From: Loripinus fragilis
Lineage: Eukaryota; Mollusca; Bivalvia; Lucinida; Lucinidae
DNA length: 64,000 nt
Direction: 5' to 3'
Assembly: GCA_964019695.1 (NCBI GenBank)
Contig: OZ026516.1
Span: forward strand, 81,919,018-81,983,017
The notes under the pieces: generated by a model
What the model was told of the DNA's origin: nothing
The model's database searches: none
Seen by the model: only the letters and a program-made list of their open reading frames with translations
Part shown: piece by piece, positions 41,940 through 52,509 of the stretch
Layout: each line of letters begins with the position of its first letter
Numbering within the stretch: position 1 is the first letter of the stretch
Program-made: the position numbers and the translations under genes

Positions 41940-42088
41940 TGTTTGTTTTGTTTTATTTGATTCTTTACGTCGCATCAACAATCTTTCAGTTCTATAGTTA
42001 TAGGGACAGGTCTTCTTGGGTTGAACCAGTACTAAGCTAGGATAAAAGTGACGCCGGTGAGGCTCAAACCCGCTGCCCTTCGGTCTCA
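41940..42088 (-). mobile_element. SINE A, internally shortened
   Basis: TTTGATTCTTTACGTCGCAT, GTCTTCTTGGGTTGAACCAG, GTGACGCCGGTGAGGCTCAA; the tRNA head is missing. Confidence 0.8.
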
Positions 42089-42129
42089 CATGAGTAATGA
42101 GCCTTAACTCTTTGGTCTTCAGCAAACTA

Positions 42130-42660
42130 TGTAGTGTTTTTTGTTGTTGTTGTTGTTTTTCTCATTATATGCAAACAGGTTTCCAAAATATCACGGAACT
42201 TGCTTTTCAAACAATTTTTAAGTCAGGTATCATGATTCATCCTAGTAGATCTGGAAACAGTCTTGATTCTTTAATGCTAATCCTTATAATAATGAAAGGA
42301 CTCTTTTCTCAAAGACCTAAAGCACTCAAGGTTTATCAGTCTTAAATCTTAAAATACACCTAAAATTTTCTACAGTTGACTGGCTAACTTTAAGTTTAAA
42401 AAAGCAAAGTTAGTAAAGCACCCTATCCCTTAATCCTGCCAAATTTCCACTGCTTGAAAAATAAAACTTCAAGAAGGCACTTGTTTAAATTTTAGGGGCA
42501 TAATTTTCTCTGAAAGATAATATGCACCAAAAGCATTAATAATGAAAACCCGAAAATAAGAAAGTATCGCTCATTCACATTTTTTTTTTCATTAACAGTT
42601 AGTATATGATTAGTATAGCTATAGCAAAGGTCGAGATAAGCCAAAAGCATTTGAACATTT
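42130..42660. other. Intron, (TTG)n and nothing else
   Basis: A short (TTG)n run near 42140-42157. No exon seen. Confidence 0.4.
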
Positions 42661-42669
42661 TTGTGATTT

Positions 42670-42765
42670 CTAAGCCTAAACATTCGTTTTAAGTGCTCAA
42701 AAAAAACCTCTCACTGTGGTGGTTCTTCTTAGAGCACCCACAATATATGTATTTGGTTAAAAGAA
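42670..42765. repeat. P2-like hairpin, diverged
   Basis: AACATTCGTTTTAAGTGCTC, AAAACCTCTCACTGTGGTGG, AGAGCACCCACAATATATGT. Confidence 0.55.
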
Positions 42766-42967
42766 TTAAGGTAGATAATTCATGGCTACCTCCCCTCTTA
42801 GCTGGGTGCCTGATTAGTCGGACTAAGTGCCAACATTAATGAAATGATCCATTACAAATCATTCGAAGCACAAAAAGGAAGAAAAACCACCCATTTTACA
42901 AATGTTCAGGTTACATAATAATAGTATATACTTTCGTACCTGTGCTCATATCTTGTGGTTGTTTAGA

Positions 42968-43042
42968 ATCATATATTGTGGGTAATGATTGAAATTGCCT
43001 CACTGAGGCAATTTCAATCAGTACCCACAATATACGATTCTG
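42968..43042. repeat. Near-perfect hairpin related to P2
   Basis: ATCATATATTGTGGGTAATG, ATTGAAATTGCCTCACTGAG, GCAATTTCAATCAGTACCCA, CAATATACGAT. Keeps the P2 outer motif ATTGTGGGTA with a different arm. Confidence 0.7.
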
Positions 43043-43049
43043 TACAAAA

Positions 43050-44160
43050 GTCATAAAAGTATAATTTTCCCAGCTAGTGTCATTACAGTCTTGACATGCG
43101 ATAGTAATTTTGTGTGTAATCAACTGAATTGGAGGAAAAACACGATTTAATGACTTTAAATGAACAGCATGAAGACTTAATTTAAATTTATTGAGACGTT
43201 CAGAAGTTTTTTTCATTCATATATGACCTTAAAGATTCACTGAATACTGAGGTATTGCCTAGCTTAAATAATGTTAACAATTACGAGCAATCAAAAACTT
43301 AAAATTAAGCAATTAGATTCTCTCTTTTTCTCCCTTTTTTTCAAAAAAAAAAAAGCGAAAATAATTTGATAATTATGTTGACATAGTTTTTTACAGTCTA
43401 AATGTAATTTCATTTTTGCATGCAATCATTTGAGCTGGTATCCAGCATAAGGTACAAGTTGGCATGTGCCTACAACGTAGATTGAAATCAGCCTGCGCAA
43501 CCAGACAGTTTGATCAGTCTTAGTTTTCTGCCCGAAGAAACAGTAGACAGACCCCAGCTATGGGCACAAAAAGTAAGAAAGACAGCAAGGATCAGGAATC
43601 AATAAAATCAAGTACCACACCTGTCCCAGGATACCAAATAGTAAAGTAACAAAATCATAATGAACATCACAAACAAGAGCCGAGAGGTCAGCCCTTTCCC
43701 TTCAGGTGACCACAAGGCAGCAATGAACAGACCTGAAAGCATGACAAACACAAGACATAAATAACACAAAAGATACACAAGCGAAATTAAGAAGCTCTCC
43801 AATTAATAACAAAAAATTATGCTTCCTTGCAGAAAGAAAATTAAAATCTTTATTTTTAGTTGGGAGAAAAAGGCAAGGCTCATTCCCCACCCCAAGTCTG
43901 ACTTGACTAACCCTGTGCTTTATAATTAGGATACGGAACATTAAGCTCCATGCTAAGATGCAGACCCCATAAAACGCAAGTTCAGGGATTACTTTTTTAC
44001 ATGTGAACATCTGGCAATGCTCTGAAATAATCTTTTACCTAAACATTTGTCTATCCCCTGCTAATATTTCAACTTCATCAACAATGACCATGAAAAGATG
44101 AATGAATGCCAAGAATAATTATTTTTGAGGTCCCAGGAAGGGAACCAGCCTTTTATCTTA
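43050..44160. other. Intron, nothing recognised
   Basis: Open frames of up to about 100 codons are present on the minus strand but have no domain, start context or splice partners that fit UNC5. No clear repeat. Confidence 0.4.
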
Positions 44161-44164
44161 GATA

Positions 44165-44335
44165 AGGGTGCGTAATTAATAGTTAATTTTTTTATTTCTG
44201 AACCAAAACATATGTTGTGGGTACTCAAAGAACCATCTAAATGAGATGGTTCTTTTGAGCACCCAAAACAAACTTTTAAACTGATGGATAAGAAAATATT
44301 CACAACTTTACGCTCCAAATTTTTGTTTATTTGAA
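44165..44335. mobile_element. P2 element
   Basis: AACATATGTTGTGGGTACTC, CATCTAAATGAGATGG, GAGCACCCAAAACAAACTTT, tail CTGATGGATAAGAAAATATT and TTTACGCTCCAAATTTTTG. Confidence 0.78.
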
Positions 44336-44389
44336 ACTATGGGTAACTTTGGCTCAGAAATGCGATGAATTTACCAGCTCACTTGCTTT

Positions 44390-44577
44390 GTTCTATTTGT
44401 TTGTTTGTTTTGTTGCTTTACGTCTCAGTAAACAGCTATGGTCATGTTGGGACGGTCAGTTCACCTAACCACACTTTTTCCTGGCAAGCTTGAACTAGAG
44501 CTTAACCAGTACTTCATGCACATACTTTCGCTTGTAACTGACAACAACGCTTTTTGAATGGATCAGCGGAAGGGCAC
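44390..44577 (-). mobile_element. SINE B, 5'-truncated
   Basis: Tail TTTGTTTGTTTGTTTTGTTG, then CGGTCAGTTCACCTAACCAC and TACTTTCGCTTGTAACTGAC. It stops before the tRNA-like head. Confidence 0.8.
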
Positions 44578-45158
44578 AAAATTTTCAAGTTTTCTTTGCT
44601 AAATAGATATTGCAGGTAAAATATTTTAAAATCTTGTGCAAAAAATTGAAGCTTCTTGGTCCATTTAATACTGGCGTGAACGACTACAAGTGAATCATGG
44701 TACAGATTACAGAAAAACTATTTCACATTAAAAATGTTATGGTCAATCAAACTTGTACTGAGCAGTTCCGTTTCTCCTCAGGTGAGCCTCGTTTCCTGAA
44801 CTGGTTCAGACAAAAACATACCCCAACTCCCTGATGTAAAAAAAATATGAACATAAAGTGATCTAGCAGATGTTAAGTGGGTCTATCTGGCTTTGTTTAT
44901 GGGGTCCATAACCATAAATATTTCACAAGTTGGGTTCATCTTGCCTTTATTATGGTCCTTTGTTTGCCTATGCTGGCGTTTTATGTCAAAAATTCAAACA
45001 TAAAGTTAATAAACACATAACTCCAAAACCTGATACCCTTGAAAAGATTTTTTCTGGTTCAACTGCCTTCCTTGTTTACTTAATGCCTTTTTGTGTGGCC
45101 AGGACAGAGAAAACCTAACTACCCTAATCACCTGTATAAGTGCCCAGTATACTTAACT

Positions 45159-45416
45159 CAGGGGACAAAAATTCCACTCGTCCGCTCGTAATTATGAGTG
45201 AAACTTACATAGGACGAGTAATTCTTCCAATAGCACTCGTCCTGCAGGACGAGTGCTTTGGTAAGAACTACTCGAGGAAGTCATGTTACATATTTCTCCC
45301 TTATGTTTTTATTGGATACACTTTTAAAGGACATGTGCATGTGTTTGCAGGGTGAGTTAAAATTGTAATTAACTCGTCCTGCTGGACAAGTGCAATATTG
45401 AAATTTTTGTCCCCTG
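45159..45416. mobile_element. TIR element, CAGGGGACAAAAATT ends
   Basis: CAGGGGACAAAAATTCCACT ... AAATTTTTGTCCCCTG. Repeated CTCGTCC/GGACGAG motifs inside, with palindrome CACTCGTCCTGCAGGACGAG. CAGGGG ends resemble hAT; I see no clean target duplication. Confidence 0.7.
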
Positions 45417-45424
45417 ATTAGTAT

Positions 45425-45910
45425 TGAGTAACTGTCCTACAGGGAGAGAATTATCTCAATGAAATAATGGGGCCAGATGGGGTTCAAACATACAACCCCA
45501 CCAACCAAGTCCACAGAAGTTAGATTACTAACAGACTGTGCTTCACCCCTAAATTATTGAATTCTGTTACAATCAACAGTACACATCCCAATTTTTGGCA
45601 CTAAAATAAGTTGAAAACAATACCGAGCATGCTCCCTGGAAGAATTTTCAAACGCTGGACCGAATTGCACCTCAAATACACACAGATGTATATTCGGGCA
45701 ATGGGCATTGTTCAGATAAACTCAATGTTCACATTGTACCCTATTATTGGAATCATACATCCGCACGGCCTGAACTGCTGTAAAAATGCACCGCTCAGTA
45801 CTTCAAAGACATGCCGCTGTCAACTACCTTTCATTGTGCAAGGTCTAAACACTGGCAGCCAAACATGCATTGCATAACTGTACAACTCCACATAAGAGGA
45901 TTGCTAGTTT
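45425..45910. other. Intron, nothing recognised
   Basis: No supported exon or repeat. Confidence 0.4.
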
Positions 45911-45914
45911 TCAT

Positions 45915-46020
45915 ATTTCTCAACAGAAACATTTGTTGTTTGGTACTCATTGGAAGCCTCTCATAGAGACGCTTCCAATGAGCACATCAACAACACGTGT
46001 TTTGCTGGAGAAATAAGAAG
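45915..46020. repeat. P2-related hairpin, variant arm
   Basis: AACATTTGTTGTTTGGTACT, CATTGGAAGCCTCTCATAGA, GACGCTTCCAATGAGCAC. Same variant as 9815-9900. Confidence 0.65.
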
Positions 46021-46161
46021 AATATAGTCAAATTTTGGTGAATAAAAGCATTATCTACAGGGTTATGATAATTGGAAGAAAGCAAAAGCAAAAAAAAAAT
46101 CTTTGAGTATCATACTGACAGTAGTACAAACAAAACTCCCATGCCGCACATAAATATTTGG

Positions 46162-46360
46162 TTAACTCTCAGCATGCTTGCAAATCTCTTATGTTTTTTG
46201 GCCTCTCCCCGATTTTTTTAAAAATTAAATTTATCAAAAAAAATATTTAAGATATTCTGTCAGAGTGTCAAACAGTTTGGATCCAGGTCAGGCCCGATGT
46301 TTCGTCGGGCCTGATCTGGATCCAAGCTGTTTGCAAAGGTTATCAGCAGACGACACTAGC
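46162..46360. mobile_element. P4 element, right end lost
   Basis: TTAACTCTCAGCATGCTTGC, GAGTGTCAAACAGTTTGGAT, CCAGGTCAGGCCCGATGTTT, CGTCGGGCCTGATCTGGATC, GGTTATCAGCAGACGAC. Confidence 0.75.
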
Positions 46361-46563
46361 AGAAGAAGCGTGAACTCACTGATAAACACTAGAATTGATG
46401 GTAATATCACTTTAGTTTGCTATCTTCCTAGAGAAATAAGCCTTCTGCACTCAATTTTGCTAACATGTGCCACTGCTCGTGAGATTTCGACATTTATCTC
46501 CCAGGTGAGCAATGAAGGTCCAGGTGAGCTACATGCATTGAAACTCTCAGTTCCACAACATAT

Positions 46564-46768
46564 ACAGTAAAAACTGTGTAAAACAGCCTCTCTCAAAAAG
46601 ACCATTAAATGTTTTTCAAGACCGTTTATCGCTTAATGCAGGTCAAACTTATTGCAGAATGTTCCAAGGGCATTTTGTAATACTTTCAACTTTCATTAAG
46701 CTACCATTTGTCATTAAGATCTTTGTTTTGTCTATTTTTGAGTGGCTGTTTTACGCAGGTATAATCGT
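46564..46768. mobile_element. P5 element
   Basis: ACAGTAAAAACTGTGTAAAA, AATGCAGGTCAAACTTATTG, TTAAGCTACCATTTGTCATT, GAGTGGCTGTTTTACGCAGG. Confidence 0.75.
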
Positions 46769-47268
46769 ACATGTATTTGAAGCTAAAACAATTAATAAAG
46801 TTTTTTTTCTCAAAAAAAATCTGCATTATTATCATCTGCTGATAAGCTTTTCGAACAGTTTGGACCCAGATCAGGACCGACAGAATTTTTTTAACCCTAC
46901 CCTAAACATTAAAATGGTCTTTGGAGAAAAAATACCTAAAATGGGCACGTTTTCAGATTTTGTCACTATTTTCTTTGTTAAATGTTATAACAAAATTTAA
47001 TAATTTCCCTACCTACCTACCATAAGTTTTGTTGGTATGCAACAGGAACCAGACATATATTTCATTTAGGCCTATTAGCATTGTTTTAGAGTTTGAGAGT
47101 TGATGATGTCAACGAATGCATTTTTGTGCATATTTTGCTTTTTTCTGGTGCATGTTGTGTAGATAAATTTTCATCAGACCCTCCAGAGAAAGTGATGAGA
47201 CTGATAAACCAGAGAGCTGACAGACAATACACACCTGGCACTGCAGAATATTCCTCAGGAACCAAGGA

Positions 47269-47491
47269 TTAACACATTGCATGCTGGGTAATTTTTCATG
47301 CTTTCATTGTCGTCTGCTGATTTTTTCCAAAATCAACTTTTTCCAAAAGTTCTTTCAGGAACACTATGGGAGTGTCAAACAGTTTGGATCTAGATCAGGA
47401 CCGACATTCTGTCGGTCCTGATCTGGGTCCAAACTGATTGCGAAGAGTATCAGCAGATGACAAAATTTGCCACCAGTAAGGAATGCGTTAA
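47269..47491. mobile_element. P4 element, complete
   Basis: TTAACACATTGCATGCTGGG ... GGAATGCGTTAA, TTAA at both ends, 223 nt. Centre AGATCAGGACCGACATTCTG and TCGGTCCTGATCTGGGTCC. A good type copy. Confidence 0.85.
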
Positions 47492-47499
47492 ACTGAAAT

Positions 47500-47828
47500 G
47501 TATTTAGTAAAAACAAACTTTCTTAATTCACTTATTCCAGCGCAGTCATTGGTGAGTCAGATATCTGACTTCTAAGGATTGCAATCGAGGGGTCAGGAGT
47601 TTGAACCTTGGACAGGCCACATACATACATACCCTATTACTATACCTGATTCAAATGTAGGACAGTTGTCACTTACTGCCCTTAAGAGCATCCTGCTCAG
47701 ACTTGGTGTAATCTGTTAACTGACAGTTATGATATTACTAAAAAAAATTGAAAGCAATACAACAACAACAAACTACAATAATAAATTCACTTAATCTACA
47801 CTAAAAGTCTGAAATTTTGTGGACTGAC
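47500..47828. other. Intron, possible degraded SINE
   Basis: GCGCAGTCATTGGTGAGTCA and GGTCAGGAGTTTGAACCTTG near 47541-47613 look like a tRNA-derived head and box B. Too decayed to assign. Confidence 0.35.
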
Positions 47829-47932
47829 CTCCGGCAGGGGTTTCCCATCTGGTGGTAGACACTGTAACTGTGTTGGCTGTTCGAACTCAACTTTCATAGC
47901 AATGGGTTCTCTGTCAAAGCGCCTCCTCAAAT
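47829..47932 (-). CDS. UNC5: UNC5 exon: first half of Ig2
   Basis: Coding exon of 104 nt. The acceptor is TTTTTTCAG|ATTTGAGG and the donor CCGGAG|GTCAGT. The incoming AT completes a tyrosine codon with the T left by the Ig1 exon, giving Y-LRRRFDREP. It continues to LQCLPPDGKPLPE and ends exactly on a codon (phase 0). The cysteine in LQC is the first of the Ig2 disulphide; its partner is in the next exon, so the intron splits the domain. The sequence RRRFDREP and CxPPxGxP are close to the equivalent segment of vertebrate UNC5 proteins. The exon is too short to be recognised alone, but its phases fit both neighbours. Confidence 0.93.
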
Positions 47933-47939
47933 CTGAAAA

Positions 47940-49085
47940 AAAATAAGTCTACCACATTAAGATTTTCAGATTTTGTATGCATCTTCTGAAAACAGGTAGC
48001 TCCTAGGAAAAAGTTGGCATCAGGACATTTTGGGTTTATCCCTATTCATGCTAGGCTCCACCTACTATGTACATACGGAACAAAGAAATTACATGTCAGG
48101 TCTACTAGTGTGGGATTCTGCAATTGATCTATGTTTTGTTATGCGTTACTTTGTGTGCAATCATCTTGATGGGGAAGAGAGAGTTGGTTGCTTTGCTTAG
48201 TTTGTGTTTATGGTGTCTGGTGACTGTTGTGTGGCTCTTCCTCGTGGTGCTGTGAGAATCAGATTGTCTGCAGTTTGTGATTGTGGTATTTCCTGATCAT
48301 CTTTACTTACTATTTTGGATTACATCAAAGCATATTTCAATAAGCAAACAGAGTAGACCCTGATCAGAGCTGTCTAATCCCGGTCTGCTCTCTAAATGCA
48401 AAAGCATTAAAAGGCGTACTCATGAGGTAAAGGGCTAACTTTCAGGTGAAAAGAATTCTCAACAATACTATGACTTTGGAACTGGTCGTCACTGCAAGTC
48501 AGCTAATAAAAGAACAGCAGATGACAATTTCTTCTTTTGGGGGAAAATACGGCTAAAGAATTATTATACATATGGGCCCCGGAGCAAGATAAACGGTCTT
48601 CTGGTCAAACAAACTGGCTCAGCTACAGAGACTAGCTAGAATACTGAAATTTTCATGAAGCAATTTTGACAGACTTTGCTGTTTGCATACAACAAAGCAC
48701 TAACATACCAGTCCTTATTTGGATTATTATAGCAGGAATGGTGTCTACTGTATATTTAGATGTTGAAATTGTAGAAAACGAAGCTACAAAAAAGTGTGGC
48801 CGCCACTGTAGTGTGGAATATATATGCACCTGCATACTTAGCAAGTTTTATGATATGGATCAAGTCAGTATGAGAAATCAGCCTTCAATAATTTTTGAAA
48901 AGTCTATCCATCAGGTAATGTCCTCTAGAAATATGACCGCCTTGCAGACCAGTCTTAGGACTGGGCTTGACTAATCTGTCATAATATCTGACTGGCTGTC
49001 AATTTTTCAGTCTAAAACAATTTGACATTTGGTGACTTTGTTTGTCTAACATTATAATAAAAGCCATGAGTGGTTCATCAGGAAA
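47940..49085. other. Intron, decayed fragments only
   Basis: A short GATCAG-type hairpin remnant near 48340-48395 (AAACAGAGTAGACCCTGATC) and a P12 fragment near 48605-48660. No exon seen. Confidence 0.4.
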
Positions 49086-49205
49086 AGTTAACTATTTGCC
49101 TGCTAGAGTCATCTGCTGATAACCTTTGTCACTCTGATGGTATAATAAACAAATTTTTCAAAAAATAGTTGATTTTGAAAAACATCAACAGACCAGGAAA
49201 AAGCA

Positions 49206-49442
49206 TGTTCAAAATCCTGAACTTTTGAAATTCAAGTCTTAAAACTTGTTGTATGAATCTTCAATCTTGGATGCCTACAAATCATTAATACTTTCAAGTT
49301 ATAAATGGTCAATTGTCTTAAGATGAAATATATCAGAAGCCTTTTGAGGCCGACTTTCTAACTTTCTAAAGAAAGTCAGTCTGATATAGAAAGTCATCCT
49401 CAAAATTCTGAACTCAAAAATAATCCTGAAAACTTTCACCCA
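49206..49442. mobile_element. P8 element
   Basis: TTCAAAATCCTGAACTTTTG ... CTGAAAACTTTCACCCAT; it follows a P4 fragment (49088-49198, AACTATTTGCCTGCTAGAG). Confidence 0.7.
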
Positions 49443-49970
49443 TCTCCCCAAATGAAAATTTTGAATATGGTTATTCCCATTCTAATGCGCTTCTGTAGTT
49501 TGGCTCAAACTGGAGTGTTGCAAGTCGCATAAAGCCCCACGTCATCCAACGAAATGGGACGTATTTATTGGCGTCAAACTATTTCTGACAGTGTATCACA
49601 GGATATACTGTTGCAAATTTTTGACGTTATCCAATCAGACACCACGTTACAAAAGCAAATGCATTAGAATGGTACTTATATGCATGCACAACTAACAAGT
49701 GGGGCTAGTTGTCTAAGTTGTCTTCATCTACTTTCCTGCAGTGAAGTTTCTGACAATACTGCACATTTTTTGTGCAGGCTAATTTTTGCCTCACTGCTTT
49801 CCTAGTATGCGCCAAATACCAAATTTTCATTAGTTGGTGGCTAATATTACTGATGACTGTACTTTAATGAAACGTTTGAGTAACTTTGCAAAAAAAGAAT
49901 TTAAATAATGTGACTAGGTCATAAACAATTAAAACAAGCCCTATCAAAACCATAATTTCTGCCTACACTT

Positions 49971-50372
49971 ACATAACACTTTGCATGCTGGGTAATAATA
50001 TTTTTGATCATTTTGTTGTCTGCTGATTTTTTTCTAGACTCGCTCCTGTCCATCAAACAATTTTTCACCAATGTGTGATATCATAAACTTGTAGCTAGTC
50101 TAACTCTGATGGCTGTTTTTTAAAACAGAGCCATCAGAGTTACACTAGCTACAAGTTTATGATATCACACGTTGGTGAAAAACTGTTTTATGGACAGGAG
50201 CCAGTCTAATTTTTTTCAAATTAACATTTTCTAAAAATTCTTCAGGAATACAATCTATCAGAGCGTCAAACATTTTGGACCCAAATCAGGCCTGGTGCTT
50301 TGTCCGGGTTGATCTGGGTCAAACGTTTTGGCAAAAGTTTTCAAAATATGACACCAGTAGGCAAAGAGTTAA
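49971..50372. mobile_element. P4 element split by a P14 hairpin
   Basis: ACACTTTGCATGCTGGGTAA, TTTGTTGTCTGCTGATTTTT; after the insert AATTTTTTTCAAATTAACAT, GAGCGTCAAACATTTTGGAC, GGCAAAGAGTTAA. Insert at 50037-50206. Confidence 0.8.
50037..50206. mobile_element. P14 element, near-perfect 170-nt palindrome
   Basis: GACTCGCTCCTGTCCATCAA ... TTTATGGACAGGAGCCAGTC with TA on each side. The arms pair almost to the centre GGCTGTTTTTTAAAACAG. Sister of 35896-36413. Confidence 0.85.
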
Positions 50373-50747
50373 TTATATGTTGAAAAGTTAAATCAGGTTA
50401 TTCACAAGTTAATTATCTATGAAAATTAATTCAGGGTTTAATGTTTTTGGTTTTTGGTCTAGGTCAGTCAAGGAATTAGAAATAAAGGTCGATAACAAAG
50501 TTATGCATAGCTTAGAAAATCTTATCCCCCTCCCCCAACCCACATCACCCCAAAATATTGTGGGTACTCATGTTCAATGAAAGACAAATAAAATAATCAG
50601 CTCTTGCTGGAGAATAAATATCAATTTTTCACCAATATGAATATTTTATGTTACCCTATAGCTATAATATATACCATGAAACACGTATATGAGCAAACTG
50701 GATTTTATTTACCGTAAATAACTCGTAAGATTTCAGTCAATAGGAAA

Positions 50748-50830
50748 CCTAGAGTGGAAAACTGTGCATCCTGATCAGCTGGCTTCTCAGAAGCCAGCTG
50801 ATCTGAATGTACACTGTTTTCAAAACAGGA
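50748..50830. repeat. P15 hairpin
   Basis: AAAACTGTGCATCCTGATCA, GCTGGCTTCTCAGAAGCCAG, CTGATCTGAATGTACACTGT, TTTCAAAACAG. Confidence 0.75.
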
Positions 50831-50940
50831 TAATTTTTATATGCAGGTTTAGAATGAAAAGGCAAATCATATTTATAGCATAGGCAATTGGAAGGCTCAG
50901 GTGAGCCTGGACTTTGCACAGACTGGCCAGATCATTCACT

Positions 50941-51263
50941 TTTGTTTGTTTGTTTTGTTGCTTTACATCCCAAGTCAACAGCTATGGTCATGGCGGGACA
51001 GTCAGTTCACCTAACCACACTTTTACCTGGGCAAGCTTGAACAAGCAGTTAACCAGTACTTAGTGCACATACTTTCGCTTGTAACTGACAACAACCCTTC
51101 TTGAATGATTCAGCGGAAGGGAGGAGAATGACCGTAGAAATTATTTCATGATCAATCTCCACGAAAGTATGGGACCGGGCCGAATCGAACTCGCGACCCC
51201 TGGATCTGCAGTCAGACTCGCATCTGTTGCCAGACACGTTTCCGACTGCGCTACGCGGGCCGG
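50941..51263 (-). mobile_element. SINE B, full length
   Basis: Minus strand: head CCGGCCCGCGTAGCGCAGTC, GGAAACGTGTCTGGCAACAG, box B GCGAGTTCGATTC, body, then tail with TTTGTTTG units. Best copy of the family here. Confidence 0.88.
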
Positions 51264-51368
51264 TAGATCATTCACTGCTTGTACAATGTACACATTTACA
51301 ATTTATGGTTGTTGATGAAAGTTCACATCAAAAACTAGACATCTTTTGAATTTCCCACTGGATAGCTA

Positions 51369-51369
<1 letters not shown>

Positions 51370-51413
<44 letters not shown>
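51370..51413. repeat. 44-nt G homopolymer (C on the gene strand)
   Basis: An uninterrupted run of 44 G on the plus strand. On the UNC5 strand it is poly-C at intron positions +20 to +63 after the Ig1 exon. Its length may be imprecise, since such runs are hard to sequence. Confidence 0.95.
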
Positions 51414-51433
51414 CTGCATCGCCAAATACTTAC

Positions 51434-51811
51434 ATGCCAATTCAATAATTCCACGCCTACTTTTTACAATATTAGCACCAGGTGTCTCTGCCTTCAAGTC
51501 TGAGGCATAACACTCGCACCAATACCCATCCGAACCATAATAGTCGTCAACTTCCTCCCGCGTAACGTATATGCTTGTGTGTAAAGTTTCCTTTTGCGTT
51601 ATAGGATCTATAAATAGATTATTCGTATGATGATGCTCTTTTATCCATGACCCAGCACACTTGAAAGATATTTGAACAGCGCCTTGTGCTATACATTCTA
51701 ACACCGAGGGTTTATTTTTCAATACGTAGTAGTGATTGTCTGGTTCCTTAACGAAAGTTGGTCCCTGCTGAAGGCCTCTGTCAAACAAATCAGACAGACT
51801 GTTCAGATCAC
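51434..51811 (-). CDS. UNC5: UNC5 exon: N-terminal linker and Ig1 domain
   Basis: Partial coding exon of 378 nt, entered in phase 1 and left in phase 1. The acceptor reads TATTTCAG|GTGATCTG and the donor GGCAT|GTAAGT. It encodes a short linker and then the first Ig domain, with GPTFVKEP at its start, the cysteines of LECIAQG and SFKCAGSW, and the YWCECYAS block. The two-cysteine pairs match UNC5 Ig1, which carries an extra disulphide in addition to the canonical one (family knowledge). The block KSRRGIIELA near the end is typical of UNC5 just before Ig2. Ig1 takes part in netrin binding in this family. The mature N-terminus should lie close to this exon's start, with the signal peptide in an unseen upstream exon. 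The donor is followed 18 nt later by a 44-nt homopolymer. Confidence 0.95.
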
Positions 51812-51866
51812 CTGAAATATAGATTAATATCGTAATTAACATCAATTTGCATGCTGCATGCCTTTT

Positions 51867-52045
51867 AAATTAAGAGTGCTTACCAGAAAATTAATTTTCT
51901 TATTTCTCAACCAAAACATATGTTGTGGGAACTCAAAAGAACCATCTTAATGAGACGGTTCTTTTGAGTACCCAAAACATATGTTCGGACGGATCAGTAA
52001 GAAAATACTTACAATTTTATGCTCAATTTTTTTGTTTATCTAAAC
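51867..52045. mobile_element. P2 element, near full length
   Basis: TTAAGAGTGCTTACCAGAAA, AACATATGTTGTGGGAACTC, CATCTTAATGAGACGG, GAGTACCCAAAACATATGTT, tail TTATGCTCAATTTTTTTG. It lies 55 nt upstream of the Ig1 exon's acceptor. Confidence 0.8.
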
Positions 52046-52047
52046 CT

Positions 52048-52212
52048 ATGATGCTGGGTAATTTTTCATTCTTTTGTTGTCATCTGCTGACTTTTTTTCA
52101 AAATTAACTTTTTCAAAAAACTCTTTCAGTGTCAAACTGACTTTCTGTCGGTCCTAATCTGGTTCAAAATTGTTCGCAAAGGTTATCAGCAGATGACAAA
52201 AGTAACTGCTAC
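52048..52212. repeat. P4 fragment
   Basis: ATGATGCTGGGTAATTTTTC, TTTGTTGTCATCTGCTGACT, GACTTTCTGTCGGTCCTAAT, GGTTATCAGCAGATGAC. One hairpin arm is missing. Confidence 0.7.
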
Positions 52213-52223
52213 CATGGAAAGAG

Positions 52224-52418
52224 TTTTGTTTGATTTGATTCTTTACGTCCCAGTCAACACTCTTTCAATTATGTCGAGACGGGTCTCCATGGGTTGAACC
52301 AGTACTAAGGATAAATTTGTCTTGCTCAAGGACACAACACAGTGACACCAGTGTGGCTCAAACCTGCGGCCCCTCGGTCTTGAGTCAAGCACTCTATAAA
52401 CTGAGCCACTGCGCTCCC
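52224..52418 (-). mobile_element. SINE A
   Basis: GTTTGATTTGATTCTTTACG tail side; head GGAGCGCAGTGGCTCAGTTT. Box B replaced by GTTTGAGCC. Confidence 0.85.
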
Positions 52419-52509
52419 TACAGAAAGAGTTAAATTGAAATCATTGGAAAGGACATTTTTCTAACAAACATTATTTATTTCTTACTTAATTTGATGGTTA
52501 AGGTATGGT

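Larger units (their letters stand above)
2881..51811 (-). other. UNC5: UNC5-type netrin receptor gene, internal part (12 exons)
   Basis: This is the span of one gene read right to left. Twelve exons totalling 2393 nt join with intact splice borders and compatible phases into about 798 residues: Ig1, Ig2, TSR1, TSR2, juxtamembrane, one membrane helix, linker, ZU5 and the start of UPA. That domain order is specific to UNC5 receptors, which sit in the plasma membrane, bind netrin through the Ig domains and mediate axon repulsion or dependence-receptor signalling. The region from TSR1 to the linker uses phase-1 introns throughout. The signal peptide (5') and the end of UPA plus the death domain (3') are not in the window. 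No frameshift or in-frame stop was found, so it looks like a functional gene. Vertebrates have four paralogues; which one this is closest to cannot be decided by eye. Confidence 0.95.

Noticed and set aside
43608..44010. Hydrophobic minus-strand frames that could be a membrane protein exon.
   Set aside because: No family resemblance, no matching splice phases, and composition typical of T-rich intron.
51049..51237. A 62-codon minus-strand open frame.
   Set aside because: Same SINE B family; the similarity to the frame at 2554 comes from the repeat.
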